Below, in pieces: positions 42,162 through 51,091 of a stretch of DNA of 64,000 nucleotides. How positions within the stretch are numbered: position 1 is the first letter of the stretch; each line of letters opens with the position of its first letter. The DNA comes from Candidatus Sericytochromatia bacterium (GTDB lineage Bacteria; Cyanobacteriota; Sericytochromatia; UBA7694). The stretch spans positions 91,844 through 155,843 of the forward strand of contig JADMKE010000021.1 in assembly GCA_018780035.1 (NCBI GenBank), given 5' to 3'. The notes below the pieces were generated by a model that was given only the letters and a program-made list of their open reading frames with translations, ran no database searches and was not told the origin of the DNA. A program made the translations under genes and the position numbers.

Positions 42162-44210
42162 TTAGGGCTCAGCTGGTTTATCAATAGGGGGCCAGCCCGA
42201 ACGCAAATGTAAATCCCGTTGGGGGAAAGCAATTTCAATCTGGTGGCGTTTGAGCGCCTGCCAGATCATAAAGTTGATCTCTCCGCGCAGGGACTCCAGG
42301 GTAATCCGCTCACAGTCGATCCAGACCAAAAGTTCCAATTGTAGTGCGCTGTCGCCAAACTCTTTGAGCCAGACTACGGGCGCAGGTTCAGCCAAAACTT
42401 CGGGGTGTTCTGCAGCCGCTTCCAGCAGCGCTGTTTTGGCAATTTCGAGATCGGCATTATATGCCACTCCCACAGGCAAATGCACCCGCACCCGTTCGTC
42501 AGAATAAGTCCAGTTTACAATGGTGGACTCCACCATACTGACGGTGGGAACAATCAAATCAACATGATCGGGGGTGCGCAGCAGGACTTTTTTCCAACTG
42601 ACCTGCTGAATATAACCGGTATAATCTCCGACTGTGATATAGTCGCCTTTTTTGACCAAACCTGAAAAGACCAAAACAATCCCACTGGCAAAATTTTTGG
42701 CAATGCCCTGCAGACCAAAGCCGATCCCAAAGGCCATGGCCCCGGCAAAAATCGCAAACATCGAGAGATCCAGGCCCATGATATTCAGGCCAATCAGCCC
42801 GCCAAGGCCCATGCTGATGTAAAAAATACTGAGCGTGATCATCTGCTGCACAGCGGCATCGTAAGACAGACGGGGGAAAATACGATCTTCCAGCAGAGCG
42901 TTTAAAATCCGCGAACAAAGCCAAAAAATCACCACAGTCAAGCCACCACTGAAAATCGAAAGCAGGCTCAATGAGCTATTGCCGATCGAGGCAATCGGAG
43001 ATGCCAACCACTGCGAAAGGGCGTTGCGAATATCCAATAAATACAAAAAGAGCTGACTTACCAGAAAAACTTCAATTAAGACAATGGCAAAAGCCAGTTG
43101 CTGGCCCAAAGAACTGAGTTTTCCCGTTGGTGAAAATGCCTCCGTGATTTTTTGTGCCTGCCAGCGGTGAAAAAGGGCCGCTCCCAGAAAAAGCGCCACC
43201 AAGACCCAAGAACGCAGAAAAAAGATTTGGGCCAGATGGTGATAGCCAACAATCCACAACACCCCCAAAGCCAGGGTAAAGGCCATCACCCAAGTATAAA
43301 AGCGGCCCAACAAATCCAAAAAGCGCAGATAAAAAGGCTCATCAAGGGTCGGCAAAAGCGCAAAAATTTGGCTTTTATTGGCTACCAGATAAGCGCCAAA
43401 GAGCAAAAGACCCCCTGAAAAGACAAAATAGAGAAAGTCAATAAAATCTGAGCGGTAATGGGCATATTCAAACAGGGAAATTCCGGCCAGAAAAAACGCA
43501 ATATAGATCAGAAAGAACCGAAGTCGGCGATACAAATGCAAGGCCAGTGGCCGTGAGAGGGTATCAAAGAGCTGGTTATCGGGGTTGGCAAGCAATTCCA
43601 AAATCAACAAGTGCAGGGTTCGGTAAATCACAGCAATCCAGAGCAGGTGAATCAAACTGGGGAAAAGCCTGCTCTGAGGAGAAAAGGCCCCCCAGACCAA
43701 ATAGGTCAGAAACAAAGCTGAGAGAAAAATCAGGGAACGACTCAAAACGGCAATCGCCAGTCGGGTCAGATGGCGCACGGGCAGAGGCCAAGCGCGGGGC
43801 AAAAAATTGAGCAAGGGATTTAACAGTTTTTGAAAGCGCCGATCCATCCAACCAAGGCTGAGAAAAATCAGCAACACCAACACAAGTCCCCCAACCAAGA
43901 GATAGTCAGAAAGGACAAAATCCTGGTTTTGCAAACGAATCAGCGTGGAGTGAGCCCAAGGCAAAAGCCCCTGAATGTCGTTCCAAAGAGCCTCAAAGGT
44001 GCCCCATTCAAAGGACCAGGGCTTGCGGTAAAACAGCGATTCCAATTGTGGATTGACGGCTTCTCCCCCTACCAATTGCTGGGGATAGAGCCGGATTTGG
44101 GGCAAGGTGGCTGAAGGGACGGGTGCTGCCGGAACCTGGGCAAACACACCCGGAACCCAAAGCCCGAGCAAAAGCCAGAAAACGGCCAACCAGGAAAGAT
44201 AACGCCTCAT
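42162..44210 (-). CDS. MscS-family mechanosensitive channel, large form
   Basis: About 682 residues. A signal peptide (1-24, VFWLLLGLWVPGVFAQ) and a short periplasmic domain precede about 10-11 membrane segments. The MscS core is at the C-terminal half: a pore helix region with GAMAFGIGFGLQGIAKNFASG, the beta domain (KKGDYITVGDYTGYIQQVSW), and IVPTVSMVESTIVNW. The final domain ends with WIDCERITLESLRGEINFMIW. It is a tension-gated osmotic safety channel. Start choice is uncertain: ATG 44210 begins the signal peptide; a TTG at 44231 overlaps the upstream dehydrogenase stop as TTGA. The two genes are coupled either way. Confidence 0.88.
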   Translation of the reverse strand: MRRYLSWLAVFWLLLGLWVPGVFAQVPAAPVPSATLPQIRLYPQQLVGGEAVNPQLESLFYRKPWSFEWGTFEALWNDIQGLLPWAHSTLIRLQNQDFVLSDYLLVGGLVLVLLIFLSLGWMDRRFQKLLNPLLNFLPRAWPLPVRHLTRLAIAVLSRSLIFLSALFLTYLVWGAFSPQSRLFPSLIHLLWIAVIYRTLHLLILELLANPDNQLFDTLSRPLALHLYRRLRFFLIYIAFFLAGISLFEYAHYRSDFIDFLYFVFSGGLLLFGAYLVANKSQIFALLPTLDEPFYLRFLDLLGRFYTWVMAFTLALGVLWIVGYHHLAQIFFLRSWVLVALFLGAALFHRWQAQKITEAFSPTGKLSSLGQQLAFAIVLIEVFLVSQLFLYLLDIRNALSQWLASPIASIGNSSLSLLSIFSGGLTVVIFWLCSRILNALLEDRIFPRLSYDAAVQQMITLSIFYISMGLGGLIGLNIMGLDLSMFAIFAGAMAFGIGFGLQGIAKNFASGIVLVFSGLVKKGDYITVGDYTGYIQQVSWKKVLLRTPDHVDLIVPTVSMVESTIVNWTYSDERVRVHLPVGVAYNADLEIAKTALLEAAAEHPEVLAEPAPVVWLKEFGDSALQLELLVWIDCERITLESLRGEINFMIWQALKRHQIEIAFPQRDLHLRSGWPPIDKPAEP

Positions 44211-44227
44211 GGGACCGCGGGGGTATT

Positions 44228-45799
44228 TCAACCGATTTTGCGCGTGACAGATTTGGCCTGCAAGAAATTCAAGAGGTAATCATGTCCCCCCGCTTTGGAA
44301 TCGGTGCCTGAGAGGTTAAAGCCCCCAAAGGGATGCACGCCCACCAAAGCCCCGGTACATTTGCGGTTGAGGTAGAGATTGCCAACAAAGAAGTCGTCGC
44401 GGGCCTCTTGCAATCGCTCTTCGCGGGCACTGTAAAAGGCCCCCGTCAAACCAAAGGGGGTATTATTGGCAATCTCCAGCGCATGGCGATAGTCTTTGGC
44501 TTTGATCATCGCCAAAACGGGTCCAAAGACCTCTTCTTGGGCCAACCGGGCCTCGGGTGCCACATCGGCAAAAACCGTGGGTTCGATAAAATGGCCGGGT
44601 CTGTCGAGTTTGTGGCCACCCGCGACCAAGCGGCCCTCTTCGTGGCCATAGCCAATATATCTCAAAACTTTGTCTTCAGACTCTTGGTTGATCACAGGGC
44701 CGACCTGGGCCAAGGGATCCGTTGGATCGCCGATTTGCAGGGCTTTGGTTTTCTCAATCACTTTGGCCAAAACCTGATCATAGACGGATTCAACCACAAT
44801 CGCCCGCGAACAGGCTGAACATTTTTGGCCCTGAAAGCCAAAAGCAGCAGCCACAATGCCACTGGCAGCGGCTTCTAAATCAGCGGTTTCGTCAACCACT
44901 GTGGCGTCTTTGCCTCCGAGTTCGGCAATCACACGTTTGATCCAGCGCTGACCAGGGATGCGTTTGGCAGCCTGTTCGGAGATCAGCAGCCCGACATCTT
45001 TGGAACCTGTAAAAGAGATAAAGCGGGTCAAGGGGTGATTGACCATCACGCCCCCCACTTCGGCGCCATCGCCCGTGATAAAATTGAGCACACCGGCAGG
45101 CAGGCCCACTTCTTCCATGATCTCGACAAAAATCGCACCCATCAGCATTGATTCTTCGGCAGGCTTCAGCACCACCGTATTGCCAGCCACAATCGCTGCC
45201 GTGCTCATGCCGACCAAAATCGCAAAGGGGAAATTCCAGGGCGGAATGATCGCACCGACACCCAAAGGCAAATAAAAGGCCTCATTGGCCTCGCCGGGAT
45301 AAGGGGTAATCGGCTGAGGTTCGGAATAACGCAGCATTTCACGGGCATAAAACTCAAGAAAGTCAATCGCCTCAGCCACGTCGCCATCGGCTTCGGCCCA
45401 GCTTTTGCCGACTTCGTAGACCATCGCCGCGGCAATTTCAAACTTGCGCGCTTTGACCAAATCCGAGGCTTTGAGCAGGTATTCAGCGCGGGTCGAGGCA
45501 GGGGTTTTGGCCCAAGCGGGAAACGCCGCCCAAGCAGCTTCTACAGCTTTTTCGGCCAGGGTGGCATCGGCCATTTGAAAGCGACCCAGGGTCTGTTCTG
45601 GTGCGGCAGGGTTGTAAGAGGTAAAGGTGCTACCAGTTTGGATTTTTTCACCGGCAATCGTGATCGGGTATTCTTTTTCAAAGCGGGCCGTGACCTGCTG
45701 AAGTGCCGCTTGCATCGCAGCGGCGGTAGTGGGTTGAGAAAAATCGGTAAAAGGTTCGTTGACAAATTCGGGCAAATTGAAAGACAGGGTTTCAGACAT
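44228..45799 (-). CDS. pruA: L-glutamate gamma-semialdehyde (P5C) dehydrogenase
   Basis: 523 residues, the size of free-standing P5C dehydrogenases (RocA/PruA). The NAD site is present (IIPPWNFPFAILVGM; VVLKPAEES), with the general base E293 in AELGGKD and the nucleophile C327 in FGFQGQKCSACSRA. The last part, GQKCSACSR and FSGGTHLHG-like TALVGVHPFGGFNLSG, is characteristic of the group. It oxidises glutamate semialdehyde to glutamate, the second step of proline breakdown. No proline dehydrogenase is in the window. GGAAGGAAG precedes ATG 45799. It is coupled with the MscS gene downstream. Divergent from the gene at 45978. Confidence 0.93.
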   Translation of the reverse strand: MSETLSFNLPEFVNEPFTDFSQPTTAAAMQAALQQVTARFEKEYPITIAGEKIQTGSTFTSYNPAAPEQTLGRFQMADATLAEKAVEAAWAAFPAWAKTPASTRAEYLLKASDLVKARKFEIAAAMVYEVGKSWAEADGDVAEAIDFLEFYAREMLRYSEPQPITPYPGEANEAFYLPLGVGAIIPPWNFPFAILVGMSTAAIVAGNTVVLKPAEESMLMGAIFVEIMEEVGLPAGVLNFITGDGAEVGGVMVNHPLTRFISFTGSKDVGLLISEQAAKRIPGQRWIKRVIAELGGKDATVVDETADLEAAASGIVAAAFGFQGQKCSACSRAIVVESVYDQVLAKVIEKTKALQIGDPTDPLAQVGPVINQESEDKVLRYIGYGHEEGRLVAGGHKLDRPGHFIEPTVFADVAPEARLAQEEVFGPVLAMIKAKDYRHALEIANNTPFGLTGAFYSAREERLQEARDDFFVGNLYLNRKCTGALVGVHPFGGFNLSGTDSKAGGHDYLLNFLQAKSVTRKIG

Positions 45800-45919
45800 C
45801 GGGCGCTTCCTTCCGTTGCATACAAAGCATTTCACCTCTCTCAGAGGCATGTTCATTCTAACACAGGCCACTCTGCGCTTAACTTGCCAGAAATTAATCC
45901 AGATTTAAGTAGAGCATAA

Positions 45920-45948
45920 TTGCCTTTGAGCGGCATTGCGCCTATGAT
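45920..45948 (+). promoter_or_regulatory. Promoter before the gene at 45978
   Basis: TTGCCT (45920-45925), 17-base spacer, TATGAT (45943-45948), 29 bases before the start codon. Confidence 0.6.
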
Positions 45949-45977
45949 TGAAGTATTCACCCCTCAGGAGCCAAATC

Positions 45978-46952
45978 ATGGGAAATATCCAGGTTGTCAA
46001 TTCATCCCCCACCCTCTATAACAAAGCCGTGGAATCCACCCCCGCTCAATTTGTCAAAGACAACCCCGGTATGGCTGCTGCAGGTGCCGTTGGCGCAGGT
46101 GTGATCGTCAAACAGGTGGTCGATCAGTCTCAATTGGCTGCGACGATCTTAAAAAAAGGGGTTGTTCCCGCTTTGGGCGTGGGCGCCGCTGTGCTGGGCG
46201 TTTCGATGGTCAAAGATGCCCTGCAAAATGAATTGCCCAAAGCCGGATTTTTAGAAAAAACAGCCCCTGAAGCCGATCGCACCGCGCAGGGCACGATCAA
46301 TGGCAAACTCGCGCTGAAAACCCTCGGTGGAACAGCCATGGCTGTTGCTGGGATTGAAGTGGCAGGGCAGAGCGCTTTGGGTGTCTCTCCTTTGGGCAAA
46401 ACCGTTGAAGCAGTGACCAAGATCATCCCCGGTGAGAGTTTTTTCTTTGCAGGTGTGGCTACGGCTGGGGCAGCAGGAGCCACTTGGGGAGCTAAAAGTA
46501 TGCAGCAAAATGGTGTAACCCTGGGCAATGCCGCAGCCGTTGGCGGGGGCGCCACAGTGGCCGCAGCCATGACTGGGCAAGCCGTCTGGACGGCCTTCCA
46601 ATTCACCCCTTACAGCGAAGCCATTATCAACGTCGGCGATAAAGTCAATGGCGTGGTGGGTGGGGTTGCCTTGGGTCTGGGCGCTTATGCCCTGGGCAAA
46701 AGCACACTTGAAGCCCTGGATGAAGGCAAAACCGGCAAAGCAGCCCTGATGGGGGCGGGAGCCGCTACCGCAGTTGTGGCCAGTGTCCATGTGCTGGGTA
46801 ACGCCACAGGAGCACCCGCGCTTGCCAACCTGGGCAAAAAGCTCTTTACCCAAAACCCCTTGCTGGCAGGCAGTATTGCCGCTGTGGGCCTGACCGCGGG
46901 AGCCTATTACCTCTACAGCCAGAAAAAAGAAGCCGCTGAAACCGGCAAATAA
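45978..46952 (+). CDS. Gly/Ala-rich glycine-zipper-like membrane protein, unknown
   Basis: 324 residues. Extremely rich in Gly, Ala and Val with repeated GxxxG/AxxxG-type patterns in several hydrophobic stretches (for example AAAGAVGAGVIVKQVV, GAAVLGVSMV, AAVGGGATVAAAMTG, AAVGLTAGAYYLYSQ). These could be glycine-zipper membrane helices that pack tightly. There is no normal signal peptide. CAGGAG lies just before ATG 45978. It stands alone between a good promoter and a good terminator. No family is recognised. Confidence 0.75.
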   Translation: MGNIQVVNSSPTLYNKAVESTPAQFVKDNPGMAAAGAVGAGVIVKQVVDQSQLAATILKKGVVPALGVGAAVLGVSMVKDALQNELPKAGFLEKTAPEADRTAQGTINGKLALKTLGGTAMAVAGIEVAGQSALGVSPLGKTVEAVTKIIPGESFFFAGVATAGAAGATWGAKSMQQNGVTLGNAAAVGGGATVAAAMTGQAVWTAFQFTPYSEAIINVGDKVNGVVGGVALGLGAYALGKSTLEALDEGKTGKAALMGAGAATAVVASVHVLGNATGAPALANLGKKLFTQNPLLAGSIAAVGLTAGAYYLYSQKKEAAETGK

Positions 46953-46977
46953 CCCCTCTCTTGCTTGCAGAGAACCC

Positions 46978-47016
46978 CAAGGCCAGTGCTTCTCACTGGC
47001 CTTGATTTATTTTTTG
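46978..47016 (+). terminator. Rho-independent terminator
   Basis: CAAGGCCAGTG, loop CTTCT, CACTGGCCTTG, then ATTTATTTTTTG. Eleven perfect pairs and a U-rich tail, 25 bases after the glycine-zipper-like gene. Confidence 0.92.
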
Positions 47017-47064
47017 CACAGGCTTCCGATCTGTTCTTATTTTTTTATTATTTTTCAAGCAAGC

Positions 47065-47084
47065 TTAAACTATCTTTAACTATA
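47065..47084. promoter_or_regulatory. 10-bp direct repeat in the S8 protease upstream region
   Basis: TTAAACTATC and TTTAACTATA are adjacent near-identical units, followed by AT-rich TATAGATATAG. This region must hold the promoter; the repeat may be a regulator site. No clear -35/-10 pair could be chosen. Confidence 0.35.
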
Positions 47085-47127
47085 TATAGATATAGATTAT
47101 TGAATCTATTTTTTAAAGGAGTTTTCG

Positions 47128-48396
47128 ATGCCATCCAAAATAAGTCCCCTCCGTCCCCTTGCTCTCTGTTTAAGTGCCGCATTGCTCTTGGCTTCCTGCC
47201 AAAACAATGCAATTGCCCCCCTGGCACAAACAACCCAGCTTGGCGCAGCGCTTCAGGCCCAAAGCCAAAATTCCCGCCTGAGCAACCGTATTTTGGTCGG
47301 TTATAAAGGGGCCTTAACCCCTGAGCGGATCAAAGAATTGGAAAACAAGCATCAATTGCGCTTTGTCAAAAATCTGGCCCGTGTCGGTGTGGCCGTTTTC
47401 CAGGGCAACCTCCAGCAAATCAGCACCCTGGCGCAAGACTCCAGCATCAGCTTTTTTGGACCCGATCAGGCCCCCCGCCGAATTGTCGGTGAACCCCAAA
47501 TCGTGTCAGCCCCGCGCAACCGCTCAGGAGATCCCCTCTTGGACAAGCAGTGGAGCTTAAAAGCCGTGGATGCCGAATCAGCCTGGAAAGTGAGCAAAGG
47601 CAGCAATGTTGTCGTGGCCGTTGTGGATACCGGCGTCGATCTCAATCACCCCGATTTAAAAGCCAATTTGGTCAACGGCTATAATGCCGAAGAGCCTGGC
47701 ACTCCCCCTCAAGATGGCCATTATCACGGCACCCATGTCGCAGGCATTATCGCTGCAGTGCAAAACAATGGCGAAGGCATCAGCGGAATTGCGCCCCAAG
47801 CCAAAATTATGCCGGTGCGCACCATTAGCAATGGCGGCGTGGCTGAAGTGGTGGATGGCATTACCTGGGCCGCAGACAATGGCGCCAAGGTGATCAATTT
47901 GAGCCTGGGCTGGGATTATCCCAATGCCTCCGTCGAAGAAACGATTCAAAGAGCGGTCAAATATGCCCTCGATAAAAATGTCGTAATCTGTGCCGCCCTT
48001 TCAAATTCCAGTTCCTTTAATCCCCGCAGCACCCCCGACAATCTAGCTGGCAAGACCGGTTTTGAAGGTGTGATTGGGGTTGGTAACGTGGATCTCAATG
48101 ATCGCCGCCAAGGCGCATATGGCAATTGGAAATCGGTTTCTTCTCCCGGCACCCAGATTATGTCGACCTTGCCCGATGGCAAATATGGCAATTTGACAGG
48201 GACCTCAATGGCCACACCCATGGTAGCGGGCATCGCCGCATTGATGATATCCCAAAATCCTGGGCTTAGAAATGTTGAGATCCGCAAAAAAATGATGGAT
48301 ACCGCCAAAGACCTGGGCACACCCGGTTTTGACGATCAATTTGGCGCTGGCCGCATCAATGCCTCTGCGGTATTGAGCCAGCTCCGACTCCGTTAA
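47128..48396 (+). CDS. Subtilisin-like S8 serine protease lipoprotein
   Basis: 422 residues. Lipobox LASC (C24). Residues about 53-115 form an inhibitor-I9-type prodomain (RILVGYKGALTPERIKEL). The catalytic triad is complete: D167 in VVAVVDTGVDLNHPDL, H203 in HGTHVAGII, S360 in GTSMATPMVAG. The oxyanion Asn lies in AALSNSSS. It is close to fervidolysin-like subtilases. Tethered to the membrane outside the cytoplasm, it degrades proteins. AAAGGAG precedes the ATG. A terminator follows. Confidence 0.95.
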   Translation: MPSKISPLRPLALCLSAALLLASCQNNAIAPLAQTTQLGAALQAQSQNSRLSNRILVGYKGALTPERIKELENKHQLRFVKNLARVGVAVFQGNLQQISTLAQDSSISFFGPDQAPRRIVGEPQIVSAPRNRSGDPLLDKQWSLKAVDAESAWKVSKGSNVVVAVVDTGVDLNHPDLKANLVNGYNAEEPGTPPQDGHYHGTHVAGIIAAVQNNGEGISGIAPQAKIMPVRTISNGGVAEVVDGITWAADNGAKVINLSLGWDYPNASVEETIQRAVKYALDKNVVICAALSNSSSFNPRSTPDNLAGKTGFEGVIGVGNVDLNDRRQGAYGNWKSVSSPGTQIMSTLPDGKYGNLTGTSMATPMVAGIAALMISQNPGLRNVEIRKKMMDTAKDLGTPGFDDQFGAGRINASAVLSQLRLR

Positions 48397-48430
48397 GATT
48401 TTCTGATCCAAGTCACCCATCCTGAACCCC

Positions 48431-48475
48431 GGGTTGGGGCGTTGACAAGACGCCCCAACCCATTTTATTATTTTT
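48431..48475 (+). terminator. Rho-independent terminator containing a promoter
   Basis: GGGTTGGGGCG (48431-48441), 9-nt loop, CGCCCCAACCC (48451-48461), then a T-rich tail to 48475. It ends the S8 protease mRNA. The loop and tail also contain the -35 and -10 of the next gene. Confidence 0.88.
48442..48471 (+). promoter_or_regulatory. Promoter embedded in the terminator, for a leaderless mRNA
   Basis: TTGACA (48442-48447) lies in the terminator loop and TATTAT (48466-48471) in its T-rich tail, 18 bases apart. Initiation about 7 bases on would fall within a few bases of the ATG at 48482, and no Shine-Dalgarno is present. Confidence 0.55.
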
Positions 48476-48481
48476 GCCACC

Positions 48482-49456
48482 ATGTTATCTGCAGATGAAA
48501 CCACCAAATTTCATATCGTTGTGCCCGTTTGGGGTGCTGACTATCTCCATTTGCTGCAAACATGTCTTTTGCCCTCACTTTTGGCGCCAGGGAATTTACC
48601 CACTTGGCCCCATGGCTCGCAAACCGAGTTGCATATTTTAACCCCGCCCGGCGAGGCAAAACAACTCGAAATCTGCCCCGTGATACAGGCCTTGCGCCAT
48701 TTTTGCACGGTTCATTTTGACTTGTTTGAGCCTGAGTATCTTAAAAGCTGGGTTCGCCAACGGGGCGAAGTCAATAAATACAATTTGGCCCATGTGCTGC
48801 TCTGCCAAGCCTTGGAAGCAGCGCATGCCCAGTCTGCCAGTGTCTTTCCCTTGATGGCGGACATGGTCTTGGCTGACGGATTTTTTCCGTTTGTTGAAAA
48901 AATCCGTCAGCAGGGCATTCAACTCCTGATGCATATCAGTCCTCGGGTGGTAAAAACTGAATTTCAGGCTTTGAGTAAAGCTTATTATCGCTCGCCCAGC
49001 TGTCTCAAGATCCCACCTCAAACCCTTGCCCGCTTGAGCTTACTCAGTCTGCATCCCCATGAAAAGGCCTGTTTTTTCGATGCCCCCGAGTTCACAGATT
49101 GGCCCTCCCATTTTTACGTCAGATCTGGCCATCACTTGATTGCCCATTGTTTTCACATGCACCCGATGTATATGTTCGAGCCGCGTCCGCTGTCTCAGGC
49201 CGCATTCAGTACCATAGATCTGGATTATGTCTTGCAATATACGGGCGATCTCAGCCGGGTCTATGTGGCTCAAAACCATGAAATGGCCGCCTGTTCACTC
49301 TCCGACCCAGAACAGGATTTGCATTTGAGTCATGTTCTGGCAAGCCAAGATCGGCTCAAAACCCTGAAAATGTTTTCCAAGTATTCGGCGCAACCGCTGC
49401 ATCACTGGCTATTTAGACAGCCCATTTATTACGATCTGAGCGATCTTCAGAGCTAA
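48482..49456 (+). CDS. Glycosyltransferase-like protein, unassigned
   Basis: 324 residues. The opening TKFHIVVPVWGADYLHLLQTCLLPSLL and the central FPLMADMVLADGFF resemble a GT-A nucleotide-sugar fold, but the usual DxD is not obvious, so the family is uncertain. It is rich in His and aromatic residues. No signal peptide or membrane segment. The start is immediately after the terminator tail with no ribosome site, fitting a leaderless transcript. Its end overlaps the convergent gene by 4 bases. Confidence 0.65.
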   Translation: MLSADETTKFHIVVPVWGADYLHLLQTCLLPSLLAPGNLPTWPHGSQTELHILTPPGEAKQLEICPVIQALRHFCTVHFDLFEPEYLKSWVRQRGEVNKYNLAHVLLCQALEAAHAQSASVFPLMADMVLADGFFPFVEKIRQQGIQLLMHISPRVVKTEFQALSKAYYRSPSCLKIPPQTLARLSLLSLHPHEKACFFDAPEFTDWPSHFYVRSGHHLIAHCFHMHPMYMFEPRPLSQAAFSTIDLDYVLQYTGDLSRVYVAQNHEMAACSLSDPEQDLHLSHVLASQDRLKTLKMFSKYSAQPLHHWLFRQPIYYDLSDLQS

Positions 49457-50061
49457 TTTTCTACATTGGAATAGGTATAAATGGAGCCATCAGCATGGGT
49501 GACCAGTTCACCTTTTTCATCACAGCTGTAAATCCGGTAACCATGGGGAGGTGAACCCACAGGTTCATAGAGGATCTTGCCTTTGTAAAAGACCTTGCTG
49601 TAACTGTATTGGTATTCCTGGTAATCGGCCATCCAATCACGGTAATTTTTGATCAGGGTGTTTTCAAAGGGATTGCGAAAGCCCCACCAATAATTCTGCG
49701 CACTGGCATCTTGGTAGAGTTGATTGACATTGGAGGGAAAAACCGCCCCCGTCATACTGTAACTGTTTAACATCAGGCGCATGCGGCGCATATTGTCGGC
49801 CAAAATGGTGTAACGGGAATTGCGGGTGACTTTGGCGCCGAGTTTTTCCACTCTTTCGACCCAAGGCAAAATTTTGAGTTTCGCGAGCAGGGCCCGATCG
49901 GGCACCATGAGTTGGGGATTGTCTTTCAGCTGAAAATAGAGGAAGACCAGACCGAGTCCCAGAATCAAAGCAGAAGAGCCCATCACCAAGCGAAAGGAGC
50001 TTGAGATCAAGCCCAAAAATAGCCGAAATCCCTTTAAGGCACGATCTACCCACTTTTGCAA
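49453..50061 (-). CDS. Membrane-anchored protein with pseudopilin-like C-domain
   Basis: 202 residues. One membrane helix (about 25-48) follows a short basic N-terminus. The C-terminal 90 residues resemble the globular part of major pseudopilins: FPSNVNQLYQDA, FRNPFENTL, then HGYRIYSCDEKGELVTHADG. The N-terminal GFxxxE prepilin cleavage motif is absent, so it would stay in the membrane. The promoter region is shared divergently with the CBS gene. Function unknown. Confidence 0.65.
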   Translation of the reverse strand: MQKWVDRALKGFRLFLGLISSSFRLVMGSSALILGLGLVFLYFQLKDNPQLMVPDRALLAKLKILPWVERVEKLGAKVTRNSRYTILADNMRRMRLMLNSYSMTGAVFPSNVNQLYQDASAQNYWWGFRNPFENTLIKNYRDWMADYQEYQYSYSKVFYKGKILYEPVGSPPHGYRIYSCDEKGELVTHADGSIYTYSNVEN

Positions 50062-50141
50062 AACAAGGCCCTTTCAAAATGAAACATCAAGCTGTTCCTA
50101 TTTACGCATTTTTAAACCAAAAAGGGAAGAAGCATTCATGT

Positions 50142-50147
50142 TATGAT
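50142..50147 (+). promoter_or_regulatory. Possible extended -10 box before the CBS gene
   Basis: TGTTATGAT, 32 bases before ATG 50180. No clear -35. Confidence 0.35.
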
Positions 50148-50179
50148 CGGGGTAGTGTTAAAGGATAAGGTGATTGCAG

Positions 50180-51088
50180 ATGTACGAAAAAAACATCGTT
50201 GGCACCTATTTTAAAGAAGAACAATTCCCAACGTTTAAAACCGATGCAGGCAAAGAGCCACCAGCCATTTCGCCTGTCTCTCGCATAGGCGGCGTTTCAG
50301 GTCTCGCTCCAATCAGCGGACTGGTCTCGGCTCAAGATCCCCTCGATCAGTGGCGCTCTTTCAGTGAGCGTTTGAGAGAACGCAGAATGAGTCAAGTGCA
50401 GTCCCAGAATCAGGAAATACAGCCGCAGGCCCGGCGTTCAGGCCCTATACAAGCTCCTGATCAGCAATACCAGAAAGCGTATGAATCAGATATGGTCAAT
50501 ATTTCTTCACAAGGCAGTCAACACGATCCGCTCTATATGAACCTGCAGCGCTACCTCTCTTTGGTCAATCACCCGATCCCAGACGAAGAAAAACGCGCCT
50601 ATGTGATGGGAGATGACGAAGAACATACCAACCCCGATGGACGCTTGCGGGTCGGAGATGTGATGACCCGCCACGTGGTCTGTGTTTTAGAATCCACCTC
50701 GATTGAGCAGGTGGCCAGTCTTTGTAACCGCAGAGGTTTTACAGGGGTGCCCGTGATCAATGCCAGCCGTTCCCTGATTGGAATTGTGACCCTAACAGAC
50801 ATTCTCAACCACCTCTTTGAACAAAAATCCCTCTCGACCTATGCCAATACCACCGGTGAAATTCTGGAACAGCAGGCCCTGGCTATTTTGGAAGAACCCG
50901 TGCGCAATTATATGCACCGCAACGTGATTACGGTCAGTCCTTCTACCCCAGTCAAAGAAGCCTGCCAATTGATGATGCAGCAAAAAATCCGCCGGGTGGT
51001 GGTGACCAAAGGGGATGTGGTCAAAGGAATCTTTTCTGCCCAAGATGCTGTCAAAGTGCTGGCAGGGGCCGAACTGAATCTCGCCTAA
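50180..51088 (+). CDS. CBS-domain-pair protein
   Basis: 302 residues. Residues 1-140 are polar and likely disordered. Two CBS motifs follow: VGDVMTRHVVCVLESTSIEQVASL with GFTGVPVINASRSLIGIVTLTDILNHL, and VRNYMHRNVITVSPSTPVKEACQLM with RRVVVTKGDVVKGIFSAQDAVKVL. A CBS pair binds adenosine nucleotides and regulates partners. AAGGTGA lies before ATG 50180; a TTG two codons earlier is less likely. The next gene begins 3 bases after the stop, so they form one operon. Confidence 0.85.
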   Translation: MYEKNIVGTYFKEEQFPTFKTDAGKEPPAISPVSRIGGVSGLAPISGLVSAQDPLDQWRSFSERLRERRMSQVQSQNQEIQPQARRSGPIQAPDQQYQKAYESDMVNISSQGSQHDPLYMNLQRYLSLVNHPIPDEEKRAYVMGDDEEHTNPDGRLRVGDVMTRHVVCVLESTSIEQVASLCNRRGFTGVPVINASRSLIGIVTLTDILNHLFEQKSLSTYANTTGEILEQQALAILEEPVRNYMHRNVITVSPSTPVKEACQLMMQQKIRRVVVTKGDVVKGIFSAQDAVKVLAGAELNLA

Positions 51089-51091
51089 ACC

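Noticed and set aside
45978-46952. Phage or mobile-element membrane protein
   Set aside because: No integrase, transposase, att-like repeat or composition change is seen around it.
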